Below the pieces are notes generated by a model. It worked only from the letters and a program-made list of their open reading frames with translations. It searched no databases and was not told the DNA's origin. Source: Prochlorococcus sp. AG-402-I20 (GTDB lineage: Bacteria; Cyanobacteriota; Cyanobacteriia; PCC-6307; Cyanobiaceae). From it: a stretch of DNA of 33,667 nt. Numbering within the stretch: position 1 is the first letter of the stretch; each line of letters opens with the position of its first letter. Shown piece by piece: positions 16,993 to 25,455 of the stretch. Made by a program: the position numbers and the translations under genes. The stretch covers positions 1 through 33,667 of the forward strand of contig QCHY01000019.1 in the NCBI GenBank assembly GCA_003216975.1, in the 5' to 3' direction.

Positions 16993-19089
16993 ATGATTAT
17001 TAAGAAAAATATTAATCACGCTAAATATATTTTTTGGATTTCAGTTTTATTTATATGGATTATCTCCACATTAACTGATCGGATTTGGTGGAATTTATAT
17101 AGTAATACTCCTTCATGGGATCAGGCTGATTATCTCAATAGTGCCCTTGACCATGCTCGTGCACTCTCTTTTCTGGGTGGAGATGGGGCTTCAGGCTTTA
17201 GTTCTTTACTAGATAAATCTCCAAAGATTCCTCCTTTGGCATCAATAATCAATGGAGCTTTAATTGCATTTGCTGGTGATGCCCCTCATGAGGCTGCCTG
17301 GTCATTAAGTTTTTGGAATGGATTTTTGATTTTTAATATTGCTTCATGGGGACTATATTTGAGAGGAGAAAAATTTGCGATTTTTTGTGTTCTTATTAGT
17401 GCTTTTTCTCCTTTCTTATTTCATTTAAGAACTGATTATGTATTAGAGCTACCTCTAATCTCCGCTATTACATTTTATTTGTTTCATCTAGGAAGATGGA
17501 CTGATAAATCAGTTGGAGGTAAATGGATTCAATTGATAATCGCTTCTTTTGCATGCGCTTCTTCTTTATTGATTAAGCAGAGCTCATTATTAGTTGTAAT
17601 ACCTTCTTTACTATTTGTTTTTATTCTTTCTTTTAAAAGAGATCACAAATTTCGACTACAATTTTTATGCTTACTTTTTATCAATCTTTTATCGATTTTA
17701 CCTTGGTTTTATCACAATTGGATCATGATATTAAGTGGAACTTATAGAGCTGTATTTGAATCAGCTGCAATAGAAGGTGATCCATCTGTTTTTGGCCTTA
17801 AAAGTATTTTCTGGTACTTTCCATATTTAGATAATCAGTTTGGAATTATCATTTTCTTTTTTGGTTTGTCGGGTATAATTTTTGCTTCTTTGACCTATTT
17901 AAGAACTCTTGGATCTTCAGAAAAATTAGTGGACATTTTTAATCAAAATAATTATAAATGGACATGGATTTATTTTAATTTGATAACAAGCTGGACTTTT
18001 ACGACTTTCATTCCTAATAAGGATGAAAGATATATTGCATGTACTATACCATTAATTATTTTACTCTTAGCCCTTGGATTCTCAAAATGGAGTGATTGGC
18101 TAGATAATTATTTTAAATTCAAATCTTATGGTTTATTATTAATTCCTCCTATAAGCTTTTTATTTTCCAATTCTATTAATAAGTTTGCCACCTTAGAAAA
18201 TATTTCAAGAAAATATTATCCTGTTAGAGATATTATATCCACCGTCAAATCACATCAGACTTTTAATGAAAAAGAAACAGTTATTGTTGTTCCAAGCACT
18301 CCTGATATCAATCAACATAATGTAAGTTATTTTGGGAGAATGCAGGGTGGGAATATTTTAGGTAGACAACTTGGTCAATCTCTTTTACATATAGACCCTG
18401 TTCTTAAATATTCTAAATGGATTATTTTGGCTGATGGAGATCAAGGCTCAGTTTCAAGTAATTCAATAGCTCTAGATAAAGCTATTAGAGATAGTTCTCT
18501 TTTCAAAAAAGTTCGAGAATTTCCTAGAGAAAGTCAAGGAAGCTATTCTTTATGGAAGCGAAGTTCAATTTCGCTTAAGCAAAATGAATTTCATAATAGA
18601 TTTATTGAACTAGCAAATGGAATGGAGCTAGGTCCCTTAGGTATCAAATTAATTTTTGATGAAATAGAAATAGAACATATGCTTGATGGGCATTTCAAAT
18701 ATCAAAGTATAGTCAGAGATAAGGCTTTATCTAAAATAAGTTCAGACCCCGAAAATGTTGAATCTTTATGGTCCCTTTCTCTTCTCAAGATATTAAAGAA
18801 TAGACCTGCTGAAGCAGATATTTATCTAAGAAATTTAGAGATTTTGTTGCCGAATAATCCTTGGCCAAGTGCTTACAGGACTATCGTTAATATTGCCTCT
18901 TGGAATCCTTGGAAGGCATCCTTAATAGCGGATAGAGCTCAGAAAAAGAATCCAAATTACCTTCTAAAGAGCTTGGGTGATACTAGTGCACTCTTTCGAG
19001 GGGCTTTTTGGCGTTTGAACTCTGCTAAAAATAGTGTTCCGAATGCAATAAAAAGTATTGATGAAGCTTTAAAACCAATAAAAAAATAG
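16993..19089 (+). CDS. ArnT/PMT-type membrane glycosyltransferase with C-terminal helical (TPR-like) domain
   Basis: The 698-residue protein starts with a transmembrane helix and a luminal loop containing TPSWDQADYLNSA, the Asp-bearing first loop typical of GT-C glycosyltransferases that use polyprenyl-phosphate sugars. Roughly ten hydrophobic helices run to about residue 400. A soluble region follows, and residues 570-690 look like degenerate tetratricopeptide repeats (DPENVESLWSLSLLKIL, then PAEADIYLRNLEILLPNNPW). The acceptor may be a cell-surface glycan, lipid or protein. I prefer the ATG at 16993; a TTG at 16978, inside the end of the pentapeptide gene, is also possible. The gene probably shares a transcript with the pentapeptide gene. 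Confidence 0.82.
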   Translation: MIIKKNINHAKYIFWISVLFIWIISTLTDRIWWNLYSNTPSWDQADYLNSALDHARALSFLGGDGASGFSSLLDKSPKIPPLASIINGALIAFAGDAPHEAAWSLSFWNGFLIFNIASWGLYLRGEKFAIFCVLISAFSPFLFHLRTDYVLELPLISAITFYLFHLGRWTDKSVGGKWIQLIIASFACASSLLIKQSSLLVVIPSLLFVFILSFKRDHKFRLQFLCLLFINLLSILPWFYHNWIMILSGTYRAVFESAAIEGDPSVFGLKSIFWYFPYLDNQFGIIIFFFGLSGIIFASLTYLRTLGSSEKLVDIFNQNNYKWTWIYFNLITSWTFTTFIPNKDERYIACTIPLIILLLALGFSKWSDWLDNYFKFKSYGLLLIPPISFLFSNSINKFATLENISRKYYPVRDIISTVKSHQTFNEKETVIVVPSTPDINQHNVSYFGRMQGGNILGRQLGQSLLHIDPVLKYSKWIILADGDQGSVSSNSIALDKAIRDSSLFKKVREFPRESQGSYSLWKRSSISLKQNEFHNRFIELANGMELGPLGIKLIFDEIEIEHMLDGHFKYQSIVRDKALSKISSDPENVESLWSLSLLKILKNRPAEADIYLRNLEILLPNNPWPSAYRTIVNIASWNPWKASLIADRAQKKNPNYLLKSLGDTSALFRGAFWRLNSAKNSVPNAIKSIDEALKPIKK

Positions 19090-19126
19090 AAGTTGAAGAT
19101 AAAAATTTAATCTCGACCTGCGAGAT

Positions 19127-19297
19127 TTAGAGCTGGTCTCTTTCAAATGTTTTTGTTATTTCTTTTAGAAATTCAACTATTTGGATATTTGTATACCCAA
19201 GTTCAGTTCTAAGCCCTTTGCATGAAGAGGTAATCTCTTTCCAAATGTCGGCTCTTACAACTGCCTCTCTGTCTTTTAAGTAACGCTCTTCTTTCAT
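19127..19297 (-). CDS. Small hypothetical protein, 56 residues
   Basis: A short ATG-initiated ORF encodes a charged soluble peptide starting MKEERYLKDREAVVRADIW and ending TKTFERDQL. The composition is protein-like, with a predicted helix at each end, a single Cys at residue 26, and no rare-codon bias against its neighbours. It fills an otherwise empty stretch. No Shine-Dalgarno is evident, which is common here. I do not recognise a family. Confidence 0.5.
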   Translation of the reverse strand: MKEERYLKDREAVVRADIWKEITSSCKGLRTELGYTNIQIVEFLKEITKTFERDQL

Positions 19298-19631
19298 TTT
19301 GATTTAATTATGTAAGTTATGGGTTCCTTATTTTTTTAAGAAAATAAACCTGGGAAATCTTTAAGAGTTGCTAGGTTGATTCAATTGATATCAGATCATT
19401 ATCTTAAAAATCTAAAAAAACCTATTTTCGAAAATACCATAACGAAAAAATTAAAGAACCATGAGAATTTGGGCGTTCTTTTAGGCATTTAATATTTGAT
19501 TTACTTATCTTATTGGACCAAAAAAATCATTTCTAAGACTCTTTGATTAATTGACCTAATATTTTGCCTTATTTATCACATGGTAGGGATTAAGTATTTT
19601 ATTAAACACCTCCAAGCTCTCCGAAAAAGAA
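19298..19631. other. Gene-free region between the small ORF and tRNA-Ser
   Basis: No ORF with protein-like composition is seen on either strand. It contains several chance-level AT palindromes, such as TATTTTCGAAAATA at 19423-19436, and the tRNA trailer hairpin at its right end. Confidence 0.5.
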
Positions 19632-19638
19632 CGGAGAG
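19617..19638 (-). repeat. Inverted repeat joining the tRNA-Ser 3' arm and its trailer
   Basis: On the minus strand, CTCTCCG (the 3' acceptor strand plus discriminator base) is followed by TTCTTTTT and CGGAGAG. The 7-bp perfect stem would compete with the tRNA acceptor stem in the unprocessed transcript. It has no T-run after it, so it is not a classic terminator. Confidence 0.5.
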
Positions 19639-19718
19639 TGGGGGATTCGAACCCCCGATGGAGTTGCCCCCATGCTAGTTTTCAAGACTAGAGCCATAAA
19701 CCACTCGACCAACTCTCC
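19632..19718 (-). tRNA. trnS-UGA: tRNA-Ser (anticodon UGA)
   Basis: The minus strand folds as a class II tRNA of 87 nt. The acceptor GGAGAGT pairs with ACTCTCC, discriminator G as in other serine tRNAs. The anticodon loop is CTTGAAA with TGA at 19682-19684. A long variable arm contains GGGGGCAACTCC-like pairing, and the T arm has GGTTCGAATCC. The 3' CCA is not encoded. It reads UCN codons. Confidence 0.96.
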
Positions 19719-19741
19719 ACTTAAAATTTTACCTTATTAAC

Positions 19742-19843
19742 TTCTGAAATCTTAAAAAAATTGCTCAAACAACAATTTCATCTCTATTTGCGCTGAATTC
19801 AGTTTTAAAGAGGATCCTTCTAGACCCTTTAAAAATTTCAGAA
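19742..19843. other. Possible multibranch RNA structure upstream of a small membrane-protein gene
   Basis: TTCTGAAAT (19742-19750) pairs perfectly with ATTTCAGAA (19835-19843). Inside this 9-bp stem are AAATTG/CAATTT (19758-19763, 19773-19778), the palindrome CTGAATTCAG (19793-19802), and TTTTAAAG/CTTTAAAA (19803-19810, 19827-19834), the last stacked directly on the closing stem. It could be a leader of the gene at 19920 or a separate RNA; chance is not excluded. Confidence 0.35.
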
Positions 19844-19919
19844 CCTATAGATTATTTCTATGCATAAATATCAATGAGGTTATTTGTGCAATAATTTCTT
19901 ACATTGGTTAATCACATTC

Positions 19920-20114
19920 ATGGCAAGCAACAAGAGCCCACAATCTCGTTTTCTAGGAGACCTTCCTATGGAGGGAGGTATTAGTCAAAAAGAGAAATAT
20001 CGTTATGTAGCTCATTTGATGTTTTTTATTGGATGCGCACTGTTTTCCTTTGGGATTTGGGCTCTTTCTGGCTTTACCGCATCAAGTGGGGCAACAGGAC
20101 CTTTCCCTTTCTAA
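19920..20114 (+). CDS. Small single-pass membrane protein, 64 residues
   Basis: I do not recognise a family. The ATG at 19920 gives MASNKSPQSRFLGDLPMEGG, a polar N-terminal half with several Gly and Lys. One transmembrane helix follows (LMFFIGCALFSFGIWALSGF, residues 35-54), then a short Ser/Gly tail ending GPFPF. It lacks the ExxN motif of high-light-inducible proteins. An in-frame ATG 12 codons upstream would add a hydrophobic stretch and is less likely. The last codons and the stop form part of a strong hairpin. Small one-helix proteins of this kind in cyanobacteria often attach to thylakoid complexes; that is only an analogy here. Confidence 0.75.
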   Translation: MASNKSPQSRFLGDLPMEGGISQKEKYRYVAHLMFFIGCALFSFGIWALSGFTASSGATGPFPF

Positions 20115-20127
20115 AGTGAAAGGGAAA
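20102..20127 (+). terminator. 10-bp hairpin across the stop codon
   Basis: TTTCCCTTTC and GAAAGGGAAA form perfect arms with loop TAAAGT, so the TAA stop (20112-20114) sits in the loop. A weakly T-rich stretch follows (ATTGATTTTGATTGG) rather than a pure T-run. It is likely a terminator or 3'-end stabiliser. Confidence 0.55.
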
Positions 20128-20164
20128 TACAATTGATTTTGATTGGTAGACCTAAAAAAAATTA

Positions 20165-20425
20165 TTAAACCGACAAATTATTTATAGTATTTTCTCTATC
20201 TTCAATAAGTGTTAAGAGCCATTTTGACCCTAAAGCTCTAGAGATACTCCTGTTTTTAAGTAGTTCACAAATTCTTTTATAAAGTTTATCTGATTCAATA
20301 TTGGCATTGAACCATTTCTCGAATTTAAGAATTTCATCTTGATTTTTACAAGCTCTTAGTTGATCGATAAGAGCATCATTAGTAGTTGTGCTATTTATCT
20401 CTAATGGTTTATTTGTCGTAGTCAT
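20165..20425 (-). CDS. Small hypothetical protein, 86 residues
   Basis: The protein has a low-complexity Thr/Asn-rich start (MTTTNKPLEINSTTTND) and then a compact helical part: DQLRACKNQDEILKFEKWFN, followed by YKRICELLKNRSISRALGSK. It is soluble, with no metal or nucleotide motif. It looks like a small helical-bundle protein of picocyanobacteria, family not recognised. It lies on the same strand as and downstream of nrdJ, separated by 139 bp in which I see no gene, so independent transcription is possible. Confidence 0.7.
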   Translation of the reverse strand: MTTTNKPLEINSTTTNDALIDQLRACKNQDEILKFEKWFNANIESDKLYKRICELLKNRSISRALGSKWLLTLIEDRENTINNLSV

Positions 20426-20564
20426 TAAAATTTAAGGATCACAAGACCTATTTAATAGTTAGCTAATTTTTCTCATTTGGACAATTATCTTTAAAACTTC
20501 TTTGGAAAGTAAACTTTTTTCCGGTTGACACAAAATACACCCATTAAAGTTTGAATGATTAATA

Positions 20565-22901
20565 TTAAGATGGCTTAGCAAGTGGAAGTAAGCATTTATC
20601 AGAATCGCAACCTGCTGGCCCAGCTTCCGTAAGTTCCCCTTGATCATATCGACAAAGAGCATCAAAGAAATCACAATTGTCTCGTCTTTTTATGACCTCT
20701 GCTTGCAGTTTTGTGTAACATTCTTCGTCTATAGGTTCAAAAGGAAGTCTTGGGAAGGTTGCATTTGCATCAAACCTTGCCAGCAATGCAGCTGAAATAT
20801 AACCTTTATTTTCTTTGATTGAGCTATGAAGGGCTTTAGCTAAACCCTCAATCTCATTTTCTCTGAATTCAATTGTGGCCGAGGTGTTGTGGTCTGTGTA
20901 GTTTGTTTGAACTTGCATATAAAAATCAAATTGTGCAAGAGCTGAGAAGCTATTGATATCTATTTCATCCGCACCAGGTATGTTTGCCCAACTTACTTCT
21001 GTTGGTATTTCAACTAGCCACTCAGTACATTTTGGATCAAATGGATTGTTTAGTAATTTTCCATTTTCATCTTTATCTGATTGAGAAGGAACGATTGTGT
21101 ACCCATAATCCATGCAAGCTAATGCGACTGGATCGTTCTTCCTAAAAGTAATTCTTCTAATAAAACGCTGAGCTTTTGGAGGATGCCATCCTGGTGAAGC
21201 CCCTGTTAGAAGACTTTTTGTACCCGCAGGTTGAACTGTTGTACAACGACTTGGACGGAGAATATTATGTCTATCACAATAATCAAATACTGTATCGTTG
21301 ACGATCTTTCTCCATCGACTCAAGAAAGTAGCTTCTTTGAGTTTAAAGTCCTTTCCTTCTTTTGTCTCAGGTCGTCCGGCTTCCCACCATCTTAACCATG
21401 GAGTACCAAAGGCATGGACAAAAAAGTCAAAAAGTCCTGTGAAACTGACACCAACAATTGGATCCCATTCACGACTTTTCCTGTATCGCTCCACTTCGAA
21501 GCGATGATTAAGGAGACATGCCACTGACAAAGCTGCTGCTTTGAAAGCATCTTCTTGCTGATTTATGTCTAATGGATCAATTTGATTAAGATGGATTTCT
21601 GCAAGATTACAGTGAAAATCTGAACCTAGAATTTCTCCGCAAGGGTTAAGACCATATCTACTAAGTCTGTGAAAAAGTTCTTTTTCATTAAAGGGACCGT
21701 AATTTGATTGAATCCATTTGGAGGCTTCTTCTTTGCCTTGGTCACAATAGATATCTATAAATTCATTTCTGAGTTCTCCTGTTGAAAGTATGTCAGCATT
21801 TGAGCGAGCAATTGCTTCTGGTGCAAATTGAATAGCCCCCTCCCCTGAATGAAATTGCTTAGTAACGGCATCTACAAGCACCTCTAATTCAGGTTTTGTA
21901 TGGTAAACACGAGTATGGTTTGCCATCCTTAATGCATCCTTTTCTGGGTCAATACTCCAATTACCATCAGAGTCTTGCTTCCATAAATTTTCTTTAGCAC
22001 CAGCTGCTTCTATATCTAGCGAAGAAAATTGGCGCATACCTGCACTTCTTCTGATATTACCAGCAACGATTGTGACAGCTGCTTCGTCGATGAGTAGACA
22101 ACATTCAATTGAAGTTAGTTTTCTTCCAACTGCTTTGTTTAAAAGATTTGCTACGCGAGGGTATAAATCTTTAAGTTTTACAGGGTTCGCCATGCCTCCG
22201 AAACCTTTGAGTGATTCACCCGCTGGCCTTACATCTTTTAAATCAATAGATACATTGATGATTTTAGAATTAAAACTATTGTCACTGCTTAGTTCAAGGA
22301 TTTTTTGATAGCTATCAACCCATCCACGTCTACTATCACCAACTTTGATTAGTACATTATTATCTTGAATAGAGAATGTAGTTTTCTCTTTTCTTTCTTC
22401 AGAAGGGGTTAATCCAATATCTGAAACATTTTTAATATTAATTCTATTTGTAACCTCTGGCAGTTGATCAATTAAATGAGGCTCAATTATTGCACCCGTT
22501 CCGCAACCCATCATGGCTAAATCCATCATAAGTCCAAAGGCTTGCCAATCAACAAGATTTGTTGAGGTGCAATTGTAGGCTCCAGAAAAATTCTTCTCTT
22601 TTTCAATCCATTCTGTTCCACCTATCCAAAGCCATCGGCCAGAGGGAAGAGCTTTTTTCTCCTGTTGCATTCTTTGCATTAAATTTATTTCAGCTTCGTT
22701 TAATCCCCCAAGCTCCTTTAGGCCATCGAGGTTTCGTGTATTTACTTGTTCCCAGCTTTCACGACCTGCTGGAAGTTTCCTGCTATAAGTCCTATAAAAG
22801 ACAGGATTAGCTGCAGGTGCAGTTATTGGAAAATCAGTTGTAACATTTTTTTTACCCGATGCTGAATTATTGGTTTCGGGCTGGCTTGTTGCGATTGTCA
22901 A
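20565..22901 (-). CDS. nrdJ: Adenosylcobalamin-dependent ribonucleoside-triphosphate reductase (class II)
   Basis: The 778-residue enzyme reduces ribonucleotides to deoxyribonucleotides with a radical generated from a B12 cofactor. It resembles the monomeric Lactobacillus-type reductase. It has YNCTSTNLVDW, the finger-loop motif NPCGEI near residue 418 with the radical-bearing Cys, and a C-terminal redox pair C765-x4-C770 (GCDSDKCLL) matching the CX4C of that enzyme. No second subunit is needed. The start is TTG at 22899-22901, and the next Met lies too far inside. The 110-bp leader contains TAACGC/GCGTTA arms (22932-22937, 22946-22951). Dependence on a corrin ties it to the CbiX step. Confidence 0.95.
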   Translation of the reverse strand: MTIATSQPETNNSASGKKNVTTDFPITAPAANPVFYRTYSRKLPAGRESWEQVNTRNLDGLKELGGLNEAEINLMQRMQQEKKALPSGRWLWIGGTEWIEKEKNFSGAYNCTSTNLVDWQAFGLMMDLAMMGCGTGAIIEPHLIDQLPEVTNRINIKNVSDIGLTPSEERKEKTTFSIQDNNVLIKVGDSRRGWVDSYQKILELSSDNSFNSKIINVSIDLKDVRPAGESLKGFGGMANPVKLKDLYPRVANLLNKAVGRKLTSIECCLLIDEAAVTIVAGNIRRSAGMRQFSSLDIEAAGAKENLWKQDSDGNWSIDPEKDALRMANHTRVYHTKPELEVLVDAVTKQFHSGEGAIQFAPEAIARSNADILSTGELRNEFIDIYCDQGKEEASKWIQSNYGPFNEKELFHRLSRYGLNPCGEILGSDFHCNLAEIHLNQIDPLDINQQEDAFKAAALSVACLLNHRFEVERYRKSREWDPIVGVSFTGLFDFFVHAFGTPWLRWWEAGRPETKEGKDFKLKEATFLSRWRKIVNDTVFDYCDRHNILRPSRCTTVQPAGTKSLLTGASPGWHPPKAQRFIRRITFRKNDPVALACMDYGYTIVPSQSDKDENGKLLNNPFDPKCTEWLVEIPTEVSWANIPGADEIDINSFSALAQFDFYMQVQTNYTDHNTSATIEFRENEIEGLAKALHSSIKENKGYISAALLARFDANATFPRLPFEPIDEECYTKLQAEVIKRRDNCDFFDALCRYDQGELTEAGPAGCDSDKCLLPLAKPS

Positions 22902-22931
22902 AATCTTTGTATCCCTTGGTAAGTACTACGG

Positions 22932-22951
22932 TAACGCCATGTATAGCGTTA
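22932..22951 (-). repeat. Short inverted repeat in the nrdJ upstream region
   Basis: TAACGC and GCGTTA are perfect 6-bp arms separated by 8 bp. They could form a leader hairpin or an operator for nrdJ. The sequence does not match the usual NrdR box, and I recognise no cobalamin riboswitch elements around it. Confidence 0.3.
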
Positions 22952-23012
22952 GCAAGTTTTTTTAACACCATCTACAGGGCTCCAAAGAAAAAGTAAATTA
23001 TTTCTTTTAGTA

Positions 23013-23696
23013 ATGAAGAGAACACCGGAACCAGAACTTATGCAAATCCCTTCGCAGGTAAGGGCTTATGCGGATGCGGATTTTTCTAGAAGTGACTCTA
23101 TGGTGGTTAAATCCCTTGAGAAATATTTAAAAAAAGTAGGAAGAACTCTTAATAAAACTGATTTAATTTTTGATATGGCATGTGGGCCAGGAAATATTGC
23201 TGAGAGAGTTGCAAAGAATTGGCCCTTTGTAAATGTTGTAGGAATTGATGGCTCAAAGGAAATGTTGAATGAAGCAGAAAACAAGCTTTCCAAAAATCTT
23301 ACTAAGAATCTTTCTTATCAATTGATTGACATTAATTCAATAGCCATAGGGGAAATACATTTTCCTTTTAAAGCTGATGTCCTAGTAAGTAATAGTGCTT
23401 TGCATCATTTTCATGATCCTTGTAGGTTTTGGGGAGCATTAAAAAACCTAGGTAAAACCAAGTGTATTCATATTCATCGTGATTTAATAAGGCCTACTTC
23501 TGTTGAAAAAGCATTTGAGATAAAAGAAAAACATCTTTCAAATTCACCAGAAATTCTAAAAAAGGATTTTTATGCATCTCTCAAGGCATCATTTACAGTT
23601 AATGAAGTAACTCAACAGCTAGTTGATGCAGGCTTATCTCAATTAGAGGTTTTTCAAGTTGATGAGCTTTATTTTGAGATTATTGGGTGTACTTAA
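23013..23696 (+). CDS. Class I SAM-dependent methyltransferase
   Basis: The 227-residue protein has the SAM-binding motif I FDMACGPGNIAERVAKNWP (about residues 52-70), then VVGIDGSKEMLNEA with the acidic residue for the ribose hydroxyls, and a motif IV-like VLVSNSALHHFHDP. The N-terminus (EPELMQIPSQVRAYADADF) resembles a subgroup of small cyanobacterial methyltransferases of unknown substrate. The start is the ATG at 23013. It is divergent from nrdJ and precedes prfC by 36 bp, so co-transcription with prfC is possible, but nothing identifies its methyl acceptor. Confidence 0.85.
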   Translation: MKRTPEPELMQIPSQVRAYADADFSRSDSMVVKSLEKYLKKVGRTLNKTDLIFDMACGPGNIAERVAKNWPFVNVVGIDGSKEMLNEAENKLSKNLTKNLSYQLIDINSIAIGEIHFPFKADVLVSNSALHHFHDPCRFWGALKNLGKTKCIHIHRDLIRPTSVEKAFEIKEKHLSNSPEILKKDFYASLKASFTVNEVTQQLVDAGLSQLEVFQVDELYFEIIGCT

Positions 23697-23732
23697 TCTT
23701 TTCCTTGAACAATTGAACAACCAAAAACAATA

Positions 23733-25400
23733 ATGAAATCAACTCCTCAAGACAAGACTAACTTAGATTCAAACTTAGAAGAAGAATTAACTGTATCTTT
23801 AAGTAAGGAGGTTGGTAAAAGAAGAAATTTCGCAATTATTTCCCACCCTGATGCAGGGAAAACCACTTTGACAGAAAAACTTTTACTTTATGGCGGAGCT
23901 ATTCAACAAGCCGGAGCAGTAAAAGCACGAGGAGAACAGAGAAAAGTTACTTCTGATTGGATGGAGCTTGAAAAACAAAGAGGCATATCAATTACATCAA
24001 CTGTTTTACAATTTGCTTATAAAGACAAGACCATTAATTTATTAGATACCCCTGGCCACCAAGATTTCTCCGAAGATACGTATAGGACACTTGCCGCAGC
24101 TGATAATGCTGTAATGCTTGAGGATGCAGCGAAAGGACTTGAACCTCAAACAAGAAAGCTTTTTGAGGTTTGTAGAATGCGTCAAATACCAATTTTTACA
24201 TTCATCAACAAGATGGATAGGCCAGGTCAAGAGCCGCTGGAATTATTAGATGAGATAGAGTCTGAATTGGGATTATCAACCTTTGCAGTCAATTGGCCAA
24301 TAGGAAGTGGTGAGCTTTTTAGAGGTGTTGTTGAGCGTGCAACCAAAGAAGTTGTCTTATTTTCTAGAGCGGAAAGAGGGAAGCAATCTAGTGAAATACG
24401 TTTAAAAATTAATGATCCGGAACTTGAAAATCTAGTAGAAGAAGAACTATTGACAAAAGCTCTTGAAGAGATTGAGATCCTAGATGAGGCTGGTTGTGAA
24501 TTAAATCAAGAATTAATATTATCTGGCGAATTAACTCCTGTGTTTTTTGGATCTGCAATGACCAACTTCGGGGTTAGGCCATTTTTAGATAATTTTCTTG
24601 AGCTATCTCAGGGACCCGTTGCTCGAAATAGCTTCGATGGCCCAATCGTTCCTACAAGAGAATCATTTAGTGGATTTGTATTTAAATTGCAAGCAAATAT
24701 GGATCCAAAACATAGAGATAGAGTTGCCTTCGTACGTGTGTGTAGTGGGAGGTTTAAAAAAGATATGACAGTTCAACATGCTAGGACTGGTAAACAAATC
24801 AGGCTCTCTAGGCCCCAAAAGATTTTTGGTCAAGATAGGGCCGTTGTTGATGATGCTTACCCTGGGGATGTTATTGGTTTGAATAATCCAGGGATGTTTT
24901 CTATTGGAGATACATTATTTATTGGACCTAGAGTTGAATTTGAGGGGATTCCATGTTTTAGCCCCGAGATATTTAGCTGGTTGAGAAATCCAAATCCTTC
25001 AGCTTTTAAGAACTTTAGAAAAGGGGTCAATGAATTGAGAGAGGAGGGAGCAGTCCAAATTCTTTACGATAAAGATCAAAGCAAAAGAGATCCAATTTTG
25101 GCCGCAGTTGGTCAGCTTCAGCTTGAGGTGGTACAACATCGACTTGCTAGTGAATATGGAGTGGAAACTAGGCTTGAACCAATGGGGTTTCAAGTCGCTA
25201 GATGGGTGAAAGGGGGATGGCCAGTTTTAGAGGAGGTTGGGAGAATTTTTAATTGCAAAACTGTTCAGGATGCTTGGCTTAGACCAGTACTGCTTTTTAA
25301 AAATGAGTGGAATCTAAATCAGTTAAAGGAAGATCATCCTGAAATGGAATTAAACTCAGTTGCTCCGGTTGTCAGTGGGGTTGATCCTGTTTCCCTTTAA
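23733..25400 (+). CDS. prfC: Peptide chain release factor 3
   Basis: RF3 is the translational GTPase that recycles RF1 and RF2 after termination. The 555-residue protein has G1 [14 protein letters not shown] (near residue 37), the switch region [14 protein letters not shown]3 [16 protein letters not shown] and G4 NKMDRPG. The [10 protein letters not shown] segment and the C-terminal domain with [19 protein letters not shown] separate it from EF-G. It is slightly longer than E. coli RF3 (about 530) owing to a charged N-terminal extension. The start is ATG at 23733. It is followed by the CPP1-like gene after 55 bp. Confidence 0.95.
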   Translation: MKSTPQDKTNLDSNLEEELTVSLSKEVGKRRNFAIISHPDAGKTTLTEKLLLYGGAIQQAGAVKARGEQRKVTSDWMELEKQRGISITSTVLQFAYKDKTINLLDTPGHQDFSEDTYRTLAAADNAVMLEDAAKGLEPQTRKLFEVCRMRQIPIFTFINKMDRPGQEPLELLDEIESELGLSTFAVNWPIGSGELFRGVVERATKEVVLFSRAERGKQSSEIRLKINDPELENLVEEELLTKALEEIEILDEAGCELNQELILSGELTPVFFGSAMTNFGVRPFLDNFLELSQGPVARNSFDGPIVPTRESFSGFVFKLQANMDPKHRDRVAFVRVCSGRFKKDMTVQHARTGKQIRLSRPQKIFGQDRAVVDDAYPGDVIGLNNPGMFSIGDTLFIGPRVEFEGIPCFSPEIFSWLRNPNPSAFKNFRKGVNELREEGAVQILYDKDQSKRDPILAAVGQLQLEVVQHRLASEYGVETRLEPMGFQVARWVKGGWPVLEEVGRIFNCKTVQDAWLRPVLLFKNEWNLNQLKEDHPEMELNSVAPVVSGVDPVSL

Positions 25401-25455
25401 AGTAGATTAATATCTAATTAATAAAGAGAGTTCATAAATCTTTTTTTGAAAATCT

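Noticed and set aside
19423-19436. TATTTTCGAAAATA palindrome as a regulatory site
   Set aside because: A 14-bp AT-rich palindrome is expected several times by chance in a window this size, and no promoter is close.
19617-19718. tRNA-Ser as an integration (att) site
   Set aside because: The trailing copy of the tRNA end is inverted, not direct, and there is no integrase or phage gene nearby.
20459-20578. 40-residue ORF starting at a TTG inside the end of nrdJ (minus strand), ending VQMRKIS
   Set aside because: Composition is plausible, but the start is weak, it overlaps the nrdJ stop in another frame, and nothing else supports translation.
22902-23012. Cobalamin riboswitch or NrdR box upstream of nrdJ
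   Set aside because: The 110-bp leader is too short for a B12 riboswitch, I see no B12-box sequence, and the inverted repeat does not match the NrdR consensus.
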